Below, piece after piece: positions 35,451-43,835 of a stretch of 64,000 nucleotides of DNA. Positions within the stretch are counted from its first letter, which is position 1. Every line of letters starts with the position of its first letter. The position numbers and the translations under genes were made by a program. Source of the stretch: Pseudomonas abieticivorans (GTDB taxonomy: Bacteria; Pseudomonadota; Gammaproteobacteria; Pseudomonadales; Pseudomonadaceae); NCBI RefSeq assembly GCF_023509015.1, contig NZ_CP094975.1:6503501-6567500 (forward strand), in the 5' to 3' direction. The notes beneath the pieces were generated by a model. It saw only the letters and a program-made list of their open reading frames with translations, searched no databases and was not told the DNA's origin.

Positions 35451-36815
35451 TCAGCGCTGAGTTTCGCGCGCCACGATCGCCTCTGGGTTCATTTCCCGTT
35501 CCGAACGCGGCGTGTCGACAAAGCGGTAGCCGCCCTTCAGGCCATCGTTGAGCAAGGCCCACATGCCTTTGTTGAAGTCGTACACCACGTTCTTGACGTT
35601 GTACGGCAGGGTCTTGTCGTACAGCTGCACGCCGCTGAGGAAGATCGCGCGGTACAGGGCACCGCTCTGGTCCCAGGCGTCGTACAGGCCGATGCCGAAG
35701 GTGTCCTCATCCAGGTAGTAGGTGCGTTTGCTGTAGACGTGGCGCTTGCCCGGCTTGAGCGTGGCCTCCACCACCCATACGCGGTGCAACTCCCAACGCT
35801 CGCAGGCAGGGTTGGCGTGGTGGGTGAGAAACTGGTCGTCCTGCTTGCACTCGAAATAGAACTTGTAGGCGTTGTACGGGATGTACATTTCCTTGCGCCC
35901 CACCAGCTTATAGTCGAAGCGGTCCTGGCTGCCCGAGAACATTTGCAGTTCGTCGAACAAGGTCACGCCGCCCTGGCTCGCCACCGGGGTGTCGAAGGAA
36001 AACTCTGGGGCCAGTTTCACCCGGCGCTGGCCCGGCGAATAGCTGAAGGCCCGGCGTGGCTTGGTGGTGGGGTCCAGGTAGTCATTGATGCCCGTGACCT
36101 CGCCCGAACGGCGCGCCGGGTAGTTGTTCAGCGAATACACCCGCGCATACATGTTGGGGTCACGGTCCGCCTGGGCGGTCTGGTAGTAAGGCTGCTCCTC
36201 GAAGGTTGCCTGCTCGGCCGCCTTGGTGCGCTGGCCGTTGGCATCCATTACCCAGCTGTTGGACGAGCTGGTGGTGGAGTAGCCGTGGCCGATCTTGTAG
36301 CGCAGCTGCTGGTTCCAGATCACTTCGTTGCCGTTCTTGGGGATCGGAAACGGCAGGCCACCGCGGCACGCCACGTCTACCGCCAGGCCATCTTTGAGGG
36401 TGTTGCAGGTGGTGGCGTTACGGGTGGTCGCCTCCAGCACGTCCTTGGGGTAGGCCGTGGTGCGGTGGCTTGGGTAGATATCAAAGTAATAGTCAGGAAA
36501 CTTTTTCAGCGCTTCCTTCTGCCCTTCGCTGAGCTTGTCGGCGTACTGCGCCATGTTCTGCGCGGTAATCCGGAACAAGGGTTTCTCGTCACGGAACGGG
36601 TCGGTCCAAAAGCCGCTGTCAGGCTTGTAGTCTGCCGGCGCCTTGGTCAAACCGCCGGTGTAGGCCGGGATGGTGCCTTCGGCATTACCCGCCTGGATCG
36701 CACCGAATGGGGTGAGCGTTTTACCCAACTGCGCCGCTTCCTGCGGGCTGACGGCGGCCATGCTGCAGGTTGCAAACCCAAGCAGTGCGATGGACCAGGC
36801 AATTTGTCGTTTCAT
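35451..36815 (-). CDS. DUF1329 periplasmic protein (LolB-like), copy 1
   Basis: A 454-residue exported protein with a signal peptide (residues 1-20, ending SMAA). It has the DUF1329 hallmarks GxxLTPFGAIQAGNAEGTIPAYTGG near the N terminus, PYNAYKFYFECKQ in the middle and ERWELHRVWVVEATLKPGKRH toward the end. The family is predicted to have the lipoprotein-carrier (LolB/LolA-like) fold, suited to shuttling a hydrophobic ligand through the periplasm. It follows the DUF1302 gene by 30 bp. Two more copies are at 44541 and 59389. Confidence 0.82.
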   Translation of the reverse strand: MKRQIAWSIALLGFATCSMAAVSPQEAAQLGKTLTPFGAIQAGNAEGTIPAYTGGLTKAPADYKPDSGFWTDPFRDEKPLFRITAQNMAQYADKLSEGQKEALKKFPDYYFDIYPSHRTTAYPKDVLEATTRNATTCNTLKDGLAVDVACRGGLPFPIPKNGNEVIWNQQLRYKIGHGYSTTSSSNSWVMDANGQRTKAAEQATFEEQPYYQTAQADRDPNMYARVYSLNNYPARRSGEVTGINDYLDPTTKPRRAFSYSPGQRRVKLAPEFSFDTPVASQGGVTLFDELQMFSGSQDRFDYKLVGRKEMYIPYNAYKFYFECKQDDQFLTHHANPACERWELHRVWVVEATLKPGKRHVYSKRTYYLDEDTFGIGLYDAWDQSGALYRAIFLSGVQLYDKTLPYNVKNVVYDFNKGMWALLNDGLKGGYRFVDTPRSEREMNPEAIVARETQR

Positions 36816-36845
36816 TCAGGCGGTCTCCGTTTTTATTGGATTTGT

Positions 36846-38498
36846 TCAGAAGGAGGTTTTGAACGTAAAAGCCAGCCAGCCGCGGTCGGTGTTGCCCACA
36901 GCGCCGTTGCCGGCGACCGTGCCATTGGCCAGGTTCTTGGATTGGGCGTGGGTGTCAGCGTAGCGCAGGCCAAATTCATACTGTTGCTGGTAGGTGAACT
37001 TGACGCCGGTGGACCAGGCCAGGGCGCCTTCACTGCCGCCACCGGCGGAGGCGGCGTTACCGTGAATGCCATAGTTGGCAGTGAACGGCACTTCCAGGTC
37101 CCACGACGGGAAGATGTTCAGGTACTGCGGCGTGTAGTTGACTGCCACTGCGTAGTAGTCGCGGGTGGAGCAACCATCGGACTCATCGCCAGAGCCTGCG
37201 ATCGCAGGTGTACGGGCGCTGGTGCAGGCTGCGTTGCCCTTGTATTTGAACAGCTCGTCGTGTTCGGTGACCTTGGCCAGGTGGCTGAACGCGAACTCGG
37301 CCACCAAGGTACCGTTCTCGGAAATGAAGTTACGCGGCACGCCATACACGGCGTTGGCGATAAAGTGCACGGTGTCGCCGCGTGGGCCTTCGTCATCCAC
37401 GGTGCTGACGCCTGTGGCATTCAACGCGCCGTTCATGCGGTAGGACAACTCACTGCCCACGGCTACCGAGTCAAATACCCGTGCAAAGCTGACGCCCGCC
37501 AGTTTCACGCCGCGTGGGTACACCACGCGGTACTCGCCCAGGCTGGCCTTGATTTCTGGCGCGAGCCACGGCTGGTAGTCATCGAACTGGCGGTAGTAGA
37601 AACCGAAGGTCGATTCGATGGCCTCCATGTTGTATTTGGCCATGACCCCCCAGTTGGCATTGTCGCGGCCAAATTTGGAGGATTGGCGTTGCAAGGCGCC
37701 TGCGCCCACGGGCAACTGGTCCGGCCCTTCGAACAGGAAGTCCGCGCCACCGAAATAGGTGCCGCCATAAGGGATGCGAGTGTTGTCCCATTCATAGTAA
37801 TACTGGCCGGCAATCGACAGGTGATCGGTAACCTGCGCCTTGGCCGACACCTGGCCGACAGGCAGAAACACTTCTTTTGTCTCAATACCGGGGCTGGTGG
37901 CCGCTTTCACACCATCGCTCGGGGCCTGGGAGTAGGAAACGGAGTGGGCGCCGAACAGCAGGCCTTCACCCCAGTAGTTGGTATGGCGACCGATCTTGAC
38001 GTTGACCGGCACGTCGCCCAACTGAAAGTTCTTCCACACGAACGCATCGAGGATTTCGCCCGACGGGCCCCGTACATAGCGCTTCACGTCGTTGCTGTAG
38101 TGGCCGTTTTCGTAGCTGGTCTGGCCGCCCACCTGGCTTTTGACGCTGGTATCGTCGTACGCGTTGTCGTACCAGCCGGCCAGGCTCATGCGCGCGCCCC
38201 ACTCGTTCAGGTACGAGAAGTCAACCTCGCTCAACAAATCGACCCGATCTGTCACGATATCGTGCTTGCCGAACTTGCTATCGGATTCGTCGTAGGTGGG
38301 GGTATTCATGATGCGGCTGTCCTGACCATCCATGCGCATACCGAGGTTGTAGCGCACGGTATTGTCCCAACGCAGGCGGTAATCGGGGTTACTCATGTCG
38401 AACGAAACCGCGTGGGCACAGCTCATGCCGCTGAGCACTGCCAGCGCGACAGCGCTGCGGCTGAACACCTGCCGACCATGCTTGGTCATGTCTTTCAT
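36846..38498 (-). CDS. DUF1302 outer-membrane protein, copy 1
   Basis: A 550-residue protein with a signal peptide ending near CAHAVSF (residue ~30) and alternating short strands rich in aromatic residues, ending in a C-terminal phenylalanine (LAFTFKTSF), the usual mark of an outer-membrane beta-barrel. Conserved family parts are YRLRWDNTVRYNLGMR, GRHTNYWGEGLLFGAHSVSYSQAP and PGIETKEVFLPVGQVS. ATG 38498 has AAGGTGG upstream. It is the first gene of the eight-gene operon and probably forms the channel for the terpenoid. Confidence 0.82.
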   Translation of the reverse strand: MKDMTKHGRQVFSRSAVALAVLSGMSCAHAVSFDMSNPDYRLRWDNTVRYNLGMRMDGQDSRIMNTPTYDESDSKFGKHDIVTDRVDLLSEVDFSYLNEWGARMSLAGWYDNAYDDTSVKSQVGGQTSYENGHYSNDVKRYVRGPSGEILDAFVWKNFQLGDVPVNVKIGRHTNYWGEGLLFGAHSVSYSQAPSDGVKAATSPGIETKEVFLPVGQVSAKAQVTDHLSIAGQYYYEWDNTRIPYGGTYFGGADFLFEGPDQLPVGAGALQRQSSKFGRDNANWGVMAKYNMEAIESTFGFYYRQFDDYQPWLAPEIKASLGEYRVVYPRGVKLAGVSFARVFDSVAVGSELSYRMNGALNATGVSTVDDEGPRGDTVHFIANAVYGVPRNFISENGTLVAEFAFSHLAKVTEHDELFKYKGNAACTSARTPAIAGSGDESDGCSTRDYYAVAVNYTPQYLNIFPSWDLEVPFTANYGIHGNAASAGGGSEGALAWSTGVKFTYQQQYEFGLRYADTHAQSKNLANGTVAGNGAVGNTDRGWLAFTFKTSF

Positions 38499-38625
38499 AC
38501 GAGCCACCTTTTATTTTTATTTTCAGTCGTTTATGTGAGGTCAGTAGAACGGTTGCAGCCTCTGTGATGAGCGGTATCGCGTACCTCGCCCACGTGCCTG
38601 GGCCAGTGCTGCCTGACTTGCCGAC

Positions 38626-38641
38626 CGCGGCAGTTGCCGCG
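38626..38641. promoter_or_regulatory. 16-bp palindrome in the DUF1302/SDR divergent region
   Basis: CGCGGCA-GT-TGCCGCG is a perfect 7-bp inverted repeat in the 408-bp gap 38499-38906 between divergent genes. It may be an operator or a small hairpin. Apart from this, an A/T-rich stretch (38645-38705) and the dyad at 38780 I see nothing else in the gap. Confidence 0.4.
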
Positions 38642-38779
38642 ACCTGGAAATCAAATTAACCGAGAAATCCAGAAAATTCCATATAAAGATTTCAATTCTA
38701 CATTCAGAATGCTGGTGGCCATTTTCGCATTCTCCCGCCTGCCGGGCCGCGTCAGCCCGAAAAAACCTCTCGCGCATAT

Positions 38780-38803
38780 TGCACACAAAAATAGTAACTG
38801 TTC
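38780..38803. promoter_or_regulatory. Shared 24-bp dyad motif, copy 6 (SDR / DUF1302 divergent region)
   Basis: TGCACAC at the left and ACTGTTC at the right flank an A-rich spacer, matching the shared pattern at the same spacing. It lies about 105 bp upstream of the SDR at 38907 and about 280 bp upstream of the DUF1302 gene. Confidence 0.5.
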
Positions 38804-38906
38804 AATTATGTTTTGATCCCGGGACGAATTGCGTTCTAATGGGGCTTGAAGGGCGCCTTCGATGCGCCTTCGCCTCGCCCATAAAAACAACAGGAAAATG
38901 CCGCGA

Positions 38907-39752
38907 ATGAACATCGATCTGAGGTCAAAACGGGTAATCGTCACGGGTGCCTCGCGAGGCATAGGCCTTGCCATAGCGCGCGCCTTCGCCCTTGAAGGGG
39001 CCCGCGTGGCGATATGCGCCCGCAGCCAGGAAGCCATCGACGCGGCCGCCGGCCCGCTACGGGAAAACGCCCAACAGGTGCTGGCCCGGGCAGTGGATGT
39101 GACCGACACACAAGGTGTTCAACACTTTGTCAGTGAAGTGGTCCAGGCATGGGGCGGGGTCGACATTTTGGTCAATAACGCCGGCCAGGGCCGCGGTGGC
39201 AGCCTCGAAACCCTGACCCCGGAGGCCATTCTTGAACACGCCAATGTGCTGCAAATGGGCCATTTTCGCTTCGTGCAAGCGGTGGTGCCGCACATGCGCC
39301 AGCAACGCTGGGGGCGAATCATCGAAATCAACGCCCTGGCCGGCACGGTGCCCACCCCCGACGGCATCCCTTCGGTGATCAACCGCGCCGCCTGCGTCGC
39401 CCTCTCCCGCTCCCTGGGCATGTCCCTGGCCAAGGACAACATCCTGGTCAACAGCCTGAACATGGGCTGGATCGACACCGGGCAATGGGACCGCCATTAT
39501 CGGGAAATGGGCCCTGGCGTCAGCCGCGAGGAGTTTGACGCGATGGTAATGAAGGTGGTGCCCATCGGCCGCTACGGCAAGCCTGAGGATGTCGCCGGCA
39601 TGGTGCTGTTTTTATCCAGCGAATACGCCAGTTTCATCAGCGCCGCCTCGATCGACATTGCCGGCGGCATGGGCGGCCAGATCGCTTATTTCCCGACGCT
39701 CAAGCGCGATTTCGCTGCGGCGGTCAAGGCGCGTAACAGCGCCGAACACTAA
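38907..39752 (+). CDS. Divergent SDR-family protein, catalytic triad replaced
   Basis: A 281-residue Rossmann protein with intact cofactor motif VTGASRGIGLA (residues 12-22) and NNAGQG near 90. Where classical SDRs have Ser, Tyr and Lys this protein reads N142 (IIEINALAG), S156 and R160 (GIPSVINRAA). It may be an atypical reductase, an isomerase/lyase or a non-catalytic partner. ATG 38907 has AGGAAA 9 bases upstream; the ATG at 38898 is too close to that site. It is followed by a DMT transporter 14 bp later. Confidence 0.7.
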   Translation: MNIDLRSKRVIVTGASRGIGLAIARAFALEGARVAICARSQEAIDAAAGPLRENAQQVLARAVDVTDTQGVQHFVSEVVQAWGGVDILVNNAGQGRGGSLETLTPEAILEHANVLQMGHFRFVQAVVPHMRQQRWGRIIEINALAGTVPTPDGIPSVINRAACVALSRSLGMSLAKDNILVNSLNMGWIDTGQWDRHYREMGPGVSREEFDAMVMKVVPIGRYGKPEDVAGMVLFLSSEYASFISAASIDIAGGMGGQIAYFPTLKRDFAAAVKARNSAEH

Positions 39753-39766
39753 GTCTGGGCCTTGCC

Positions 39767-40684
39767 ATGATGAATTTTTTGCTGCCTGTGCTGGCCACCC
39801 TGATCTGGGCGGCCAGCACCGTGGTCAATCGCCTTTCGGTGGGGGTGATCGACCCTGCGGCGATCTCTTTCTACCGCTGGCTGGTGGCGTTGCTGGTGCT
39901 GTCACCGGTGTTGCTGCCCAGGGTGTGGCGCCTGCGCCGCAGTATCCGGCCTTACCTGCCGAAACTGGCGCTGTTGGGTTTATTGGGCATGGCGCTGTAC
40001 CAGTCGCTGGCCTATTTCGCCGCGCACACGGTCAGCGCCACCTCCATGGGGCTGATCCTGGCCACCATGCCCCTGCTGACCGTGCTGCTGGCCTTCGTGC
40101 TGCTCGACACCCGCCCTACCCCGGTGATGTTGCTGGGCGCCGCCTTGTCGTTCGCCGGCCTTGCCTGGTTGTTGGCTGCCGGCGACCTGGCGTCGTTGTG
40201 GCGCCAGGGTGTCGGTCGGGGCGAGTTGATGATGTTGCTGGCGTCGCTGTCCTATGCGCTGTACTGCGTGCTGGTCAAGCGCTGGCAAATCGCCTTGCCC
40301 ACCTGGGAAAGCCTGTACGTGCAGATCGCCTTCGGCACGCTGTTGTTGGTGCCGCCCTTCATGCTGGCGCCCTCGGTGGCCCTTACCACTGAAAACATCC
40401 CCCTGGTGCTGTTCGCCGGGCTCCTGGCCTCGGCACTGGCCCCTGGGTTGTGGATGCGAGGGCTCAATACCCTGGGGCCCGAGAAAACCGCCGTGCTGAT
40501 GAACCTGGTGCCGCTGTTCACCGCCGTGCTGGCGATCACGTTGCTGGGTGAAACGTTGCACCTGTACCACGCGGTGGGCGGCGGCTTGATCTTGCTGGGC
40601 ATCGCGCTCACGCAGGGCTTGTGGCCCCGGTGGCCAGCACGCCGTCGCGCCAGCGTTGCAACCCCGCCGCGTCCAGACCACTGA
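39767..40684 (+). CDS. EamA/DMT-family transporter
   Basis: A 305-residue inner-membrane protein with about ten hydrophobic segments in two EamA repeats (residues ~5-135 and ~150-290). It starts with MMNFLLPVLATLIWAASTVVNRL, typical of the drug/metabolite family. Its last 77 bases overlap antisense the 3' end of the phosphatase gene on the other strand. Export of a metabolite is likely; no substrate can be given. Confidence 0.82.
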   Translation: MMNFLLPVLATLIWAASTVVNRLSVGVIDPAAISFYRWLVALLVLSPVLLPRVWRLRRSIRPYLPKLALLGLLGMALYQSLAYFAAHTVSATSMGLILATMPLLTVLLAFVLLDTRPTPVMLLGAALSFAGLAWLLAAGDLASLWRQGVGRGELMMLLASLSYALYCVLVKRWQIALPTWESLYVQIAFGTLLLVPPFMLAPSVALTTENIPLVLFAGLLASALAPGLWMRGLNTLGPEKTAVLMNLVPLFTAVLAITLLGETLHLYHAVGGGLILLGIALTQGLWPRWPARRRASVATPPRPDH

Positions 40685-41411
40685 AGCGCAACAGGTAAGC
40701 CTGCAGGCCGCCATACCCCGCCTCGATGCGCGCGTAGGCCGCCTGCAGGTACTCAGGCCGTGCATCGAGCACCGCGTCCATGGCCGCCTCGTTGACCGGC
40801 TGGCCGACCATGTGCGTGATCGCGCTGGTCATTGCCATTTGGCGTTGCTCGTCCAGCTGTTGGAAGCGCCGCGCCGACAGCAGGTAGTCGGCCATGATCA
40901 CCTCGGGCGCCACGCCAAGGGCATGCAACAGCAGCGCCACGGCCACGCCGGTGCGGTCCTTGCCGGCCGCGCAGTGGATCAACACCGGCGACTGGCCACT
41001 GGCAAACACCCCGAACAGCGCCGCCAGCCGCGGCGCCAGCAAGTCCGGCAGGCTGCGGTACACCTCCAGCATCATCTCCCGCGCACCCTGCGCAACCGGG
41101 TTGGCCGCCAGCATCGCAGCCACCCGCGGGTCGGCCCGCACATCCCCCGTCACCTCCAGGTGCAAGTGCTGCATGGCACCTGCCGGCAAAACGCTGGGGT
41201 ATCTCACGCGCTCCGAGGTGCTGCGTAAATCGCACACGGTCTTGAGCCCCAACTGCTGCAGCGTCTGCCAGTCATCGCCGGTCAAGCGGTGCAACTGGTC
41301 GCCCCGTAACAGGCTGTGGCCGGCGATGTGCCGGCCACAAAGGGCCGGCATGCCCTTGAGGCTGCGAACGTTGTCTGCACCGTGCAGGCGCAGTTGAACG
41401 GATTCAGGCAT
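40608..41411 (-). CDS. Tyrosine-protein phosphatase-like protein
   Basis: A 267-residue cysteine-dependent phosphatase. The P-loop HCAAGKDRTG places catalytic C147 and R153, and DLRSTSE near residue 61 is the matching N-terminal motif of bacterial Y_phosphatase3-type enzymes (lipid or tyrosine phosphatases). It starts one base after the stop of the APH-type kinase gene, so kinase and phosphatase are co-expressed. That pairing suggests that a phosphorylated small molecule or lipid is handled here. Confidence 0.8.
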   Translation of the reverse strand: MPESVQLRLHGADNVRSLKGMPALCGRHIAGHSLLRGDQLHRLTGDDWQTLQQLGLKTVCDLRSTSERVRYPSVLPAGAMQHLHLEVTGDVRADPRVAAMLAANPVAQGAREMMLEVYRSLPDLLAPRLAALFGVFASGQSPVLIHCAAGKDRTGVAVALLLHALGVAPEVIMADYLLSARRFQQLDEQRQMAMTSAITHMVGQPVNEAAMDAVLDARPEYLQAAYARIEAGYGGLQAYLLRFSGLDAAGLQRWRDGVLATGATSPA

Positions 41412-41412
41412 T

Positions 41413-42612
41413 TCATTGCTCCAGCAAGTGTTTGTAGGCAGGCGCCAACGGCCGTGCGTCTTGCCCCAGGATGGGTCGGCGACGGGGCGTGCGGCCTTTG
41501 GTCAAAAGGCCAATGGTATCAAAGTCCTCGGCGGCGGCGAAAAACCGCTCCACCATCGGCAAGCCGGCCTGACCCCAGTCATCCATGTTGGACATCCAGG
41601 TTTGCATGCCCCACACCGGCCAACGACGCAACTGCTCCCAGGCCGCGTCCTGCCCCAGCACGCCTTCGGCACCCAGGCTGATGAGCTTTTCACGGTATAC
41701 CTGCAACAAGCGCTGTGCATCGGCCTGGCGCTCTGCCACGGTGAGCGCCCCCAGCATGAAGTACGCCACGTCGCGCCACGGTCGACCGCGCCTGGCCAGT
41801 TGCCAATCAAGCCAGATGCGCTGGCCGTTACTGCGCAAGAAACTGTTGCCCTGGTGAGAGTCACCGTGGATCAGGCAACTGGGCGAAACCTGTTCGCGTT
41901 CGAACGCGGCCATTTCATCGAAGGCATGGCTGAACAACTCCGGCGTGTCGTACATCCACCTGGGCAGCAACTGTTGATAGGCTGGTTTGCGCAGGTTGAC
42001 CAGGATGTAGTTGTACATGCGCAACAGGCCGTCGCTGTCCACCGGGTTGGCCATGGACACCGGCAGCCAGCGCTGCTGCTGCAACTGCGCATTGCCCCAG
42101 GTGGCGCCATGCAAGGTCGCCAGCGACTCCAGGCCCTTGGCCACGCCGTCCACGCCTAACTGGTCGGTGCTGTGGCCAAACTGCCCGGCGGCCAGGCCCA
42201 GGTCTTCCATCACCACCACGCCACGGCCACCACCGTCGGCGTCCCAATCACTGAAATAAGTGGTGGGCAACGGTGCGTCGGCCCAGCCGCGCGCCAAGTG
42301 ATAAAAGCGTGATTCCAACTCGCAGATGTCACCGCTCTCAAAGCCCTCGGACCAGTTGGACTTCAGGCACACGTTCAGCGCCAGGCCCGCACGCACACCC
42401 GCCTCGTTCAGCGTGAGCCGGGCGCGCAACTTGGTGGAGTGCCCGTTGCGCACTTCCACGGTTTCCAGGGCCCGCACCTGGACCCCGGGGTAGCGCGGCT
42501 GCAGCAGTTGGGTCAACCAGGGCGCGGTCACCTCGCCCAACTGCCGCGGCAGGCGGCCGCTGCGTTGCGGATAAGGGCGCCCGGCGCCCATGTCCATCAG
42601 CGGGTCGGTCAT
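41413..42612 (-). CDS. APH-family phosphotransferase
   Basis: A 399-residue kinase of the aminoglycoside phosphotransferase/choline-kinase-like fold. The catalytic loop is LIHGDSHQGNSF and the metal-binding segment IWLDWQLARRGRPWRDVAYFM. Resistance to aminoglycosides is unlikely in this context; relatives such as LvaA phosphorylate 4-hydroxyacyl-CoA in levulinate catabolism, so a hydroxylated pathway intermediate is a plausible substrate (inference). It overlaps the amidohydrolase stop/start by four bases and precedes the phosphatase gene. Confidence 0.75.
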   Translation of the reverse strand: MTDPLMDMGAGRPYPQRSGRLPRQLGEVTAPWLTQLLQPRYPGVQVRALETVEVRNGHSTKLRARLTLNEAGVRAGLALNVCLKSNWSEGFESGDICELESRFYHLARGWADAPLPTTYFSDWDADGGGRGVVVMEDLGLAAGQFGHSTDQLGVDGVAKGLESLATLHGATWGNAQLQQQRWLPVSMANPVDSDGLLRMYNYILVNLRKPAYQQLLPRWMYDTPELFSHAFDEMAAFEREQVSPSCLIHGDSHQGNSFLRSNGQRIWLDWQLARRGRPWRDVAYFMLGALTVAERQADAQRLLQVYREKLISLGAEGVLGQDAAWEQLRRWPVWGMQTWMSNMDDWGQAGLPMVERFFAAAEDFDTIGLLTKGRTPRRRPILGQDARPLAPAYKHLLEQ

Positions 42613-43634
42613 GATGCGACGACTGCCGGCACCTTCAACTTGAGCAGGTCGATGGCGTTGCCGCTGCGAATGCGCTCCCGATCCTCGGCCGACAAACCAA
42701 TCCCTGCGGTCAAGTCGCCATGGTCATAGGCCCCGCCGAAATTGGTGCCGTACAGCAGGCGCTCGGCCCCCACCACTTCCGCCACGCCACGGCGCAGGCC
42801 CGGTGCATGCACGTCGAGGTCGAAGTAGAAGTTTTTCAGGTAGTCCATCAACGGCCGCTGGTTGCGCGAGTCCGGGGCCATCGCACGGTTGAGCTCGCTC
42901 AAGCGGCCCAGCTGGAACACCGCCATGCCGCCGGCATGGGTGATGTAGGTTTTAAGGGTGGGGAACACGTCCAGCGCGCCACCGCAGATCAGGTACCAGA
43001 AGAACAGGGTTTCATCGACGCAGTCACCGACGATGGAAGTGGTCTCGAATTTATCGTCGGTGTGTTTTTCGCCCCAGTAGATCGACTGGTTGAAGCCGTG
43101 AACCATGATCGGCACGTCGAGTTGGGTGAGTTTTTCCCAGACCGGGAACAGCCGTTCGTCATGGGCCTCCAGGCCATTGAAGTTGGCACCGCCCACGCAC
43201 AGGCCCTTGGCGCCAAGCTGGGTGACGGCGCGCTCGATTTCCTTGGCGGCGTTGAGCGGGTCCGCGAGGTTGGCGTGGCACCAGAAGTCGAAGTGGTCGG
43301 GGTCGACCTTGCAGAAGGCCGACAACTCATCGTTGCAGATGCGCGCATATTCGTTGGCAAAGTCACCGGCCCAATACATGAAGCAATGGGATGGCGTGGA
43401 CATCACCAGTTTGTCGACGCCACGCTCGGCCATCAGCTTGCGCCGGCTGGCGTGGGTCATGCGCGCGAGCAGGTTGGCTTGCGCCTCGGCATCGGTGGCA
43501 GCCTTGGCTGGCTGCTTGGTGCCCAGTGAAAAGTGCCCGACGGTGAGGCCTTGCACCTTCATGAACGGGCCCCAGAATTCGTGGCGGTTGAGCATACCTT
43601 CGGTCAGCAGGTGTGCGTGGACATCGATCAGCAT
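42609..43634 (-). CDS. Amidohydrolase family protein (ACMSD-like)
   Basis: A 341-residue TIM-barrel metal enzyme. MLIDVHAH gives the HxH zinc ligands (H6, H8); further conserved pieces are HGFNQSIYWG (metal His near residue 182), THAGGMAVFQLGRL (about 236) and LLYGTNFGGAYDHG (Asp-equivalent region). The group includes decarboxylases of ring-cleavage acids such as ACMSD and gamma-resorcylate decarboxylase. It is first in the amidohydrolase-kinase-phosphatase operon, with copy 7 of the shared operator 71 bp upstream, and is a paralog of the fragment at 1-89. Confidence 0.82.
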   Translation of the reverse strand: MLIDVHAHLLTEGMLNRHEFWGPFMKVQGLTVGHFSLGTKQPAKAATDAEAQANLLARMTHASRRKLMAERGVDKLVMSTPSHCFMYWAGDFANEYARICNDELSAFCKVDPDHFDFWCHANLADPLNAAKEIERAVTQLGAKGLCVGGANFNGLEAHDERLFPVWEKLTQLDVPIMVHGFNQSIYWGEKHTDDKFETTSIVGDCVDETLFFWYLICGGALDVFPTLKTYITHAGGMAVFQLGRLSELNRAMAPDSRNQRPLMDYLKNFYFDLDVHAPGLRRGVAEVVGAERLLYGTNFGGAYDHGDLTAGIGLSAEDRERIRSGNAIDLLKLKVPAVVAS

Positions 43635-43704
43635 GGCATTTTCCTTATTTTAATCATCCGGTCGGCGGATGGGCCATGGGGCAGGTAAGCCCCTCGAATT
43701 AATA

Positions 43705-43728
43705 TAAACACATTTTCAATAAGTGTTC
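43705..43728. promoter_or_regulatory. Shared 24-bp dyad motif, copy 7 (amidohydrolase promoter)
   Basis: TAAACAC and GTGTTC flank an A/T-rich spacer at the shared spacing. It lies 71 bp upstream of the amidohydrolase ATG and just outside palindrome copy 3. Confidence 0.6.
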
Positions 43729-43835
43729 ATTTAATTCCTAACTCTTCCACCACCCAAACAATCAAGGCGCCTACAATCTTCGGCCTTGGCTTTCGATCTT
43801 GATCCGCTTTTGATCTGCTTTTGATCTTGATGGTA

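Noticed and set aside
34542..38567. A 1341-codon open frame on the plus strand across the Ycf48, DUF1329 and DUF1302 genes
   Set aside because: It is antisense to three well-supported genes, has no family motif and is the usual by-product of high-GC third positions.
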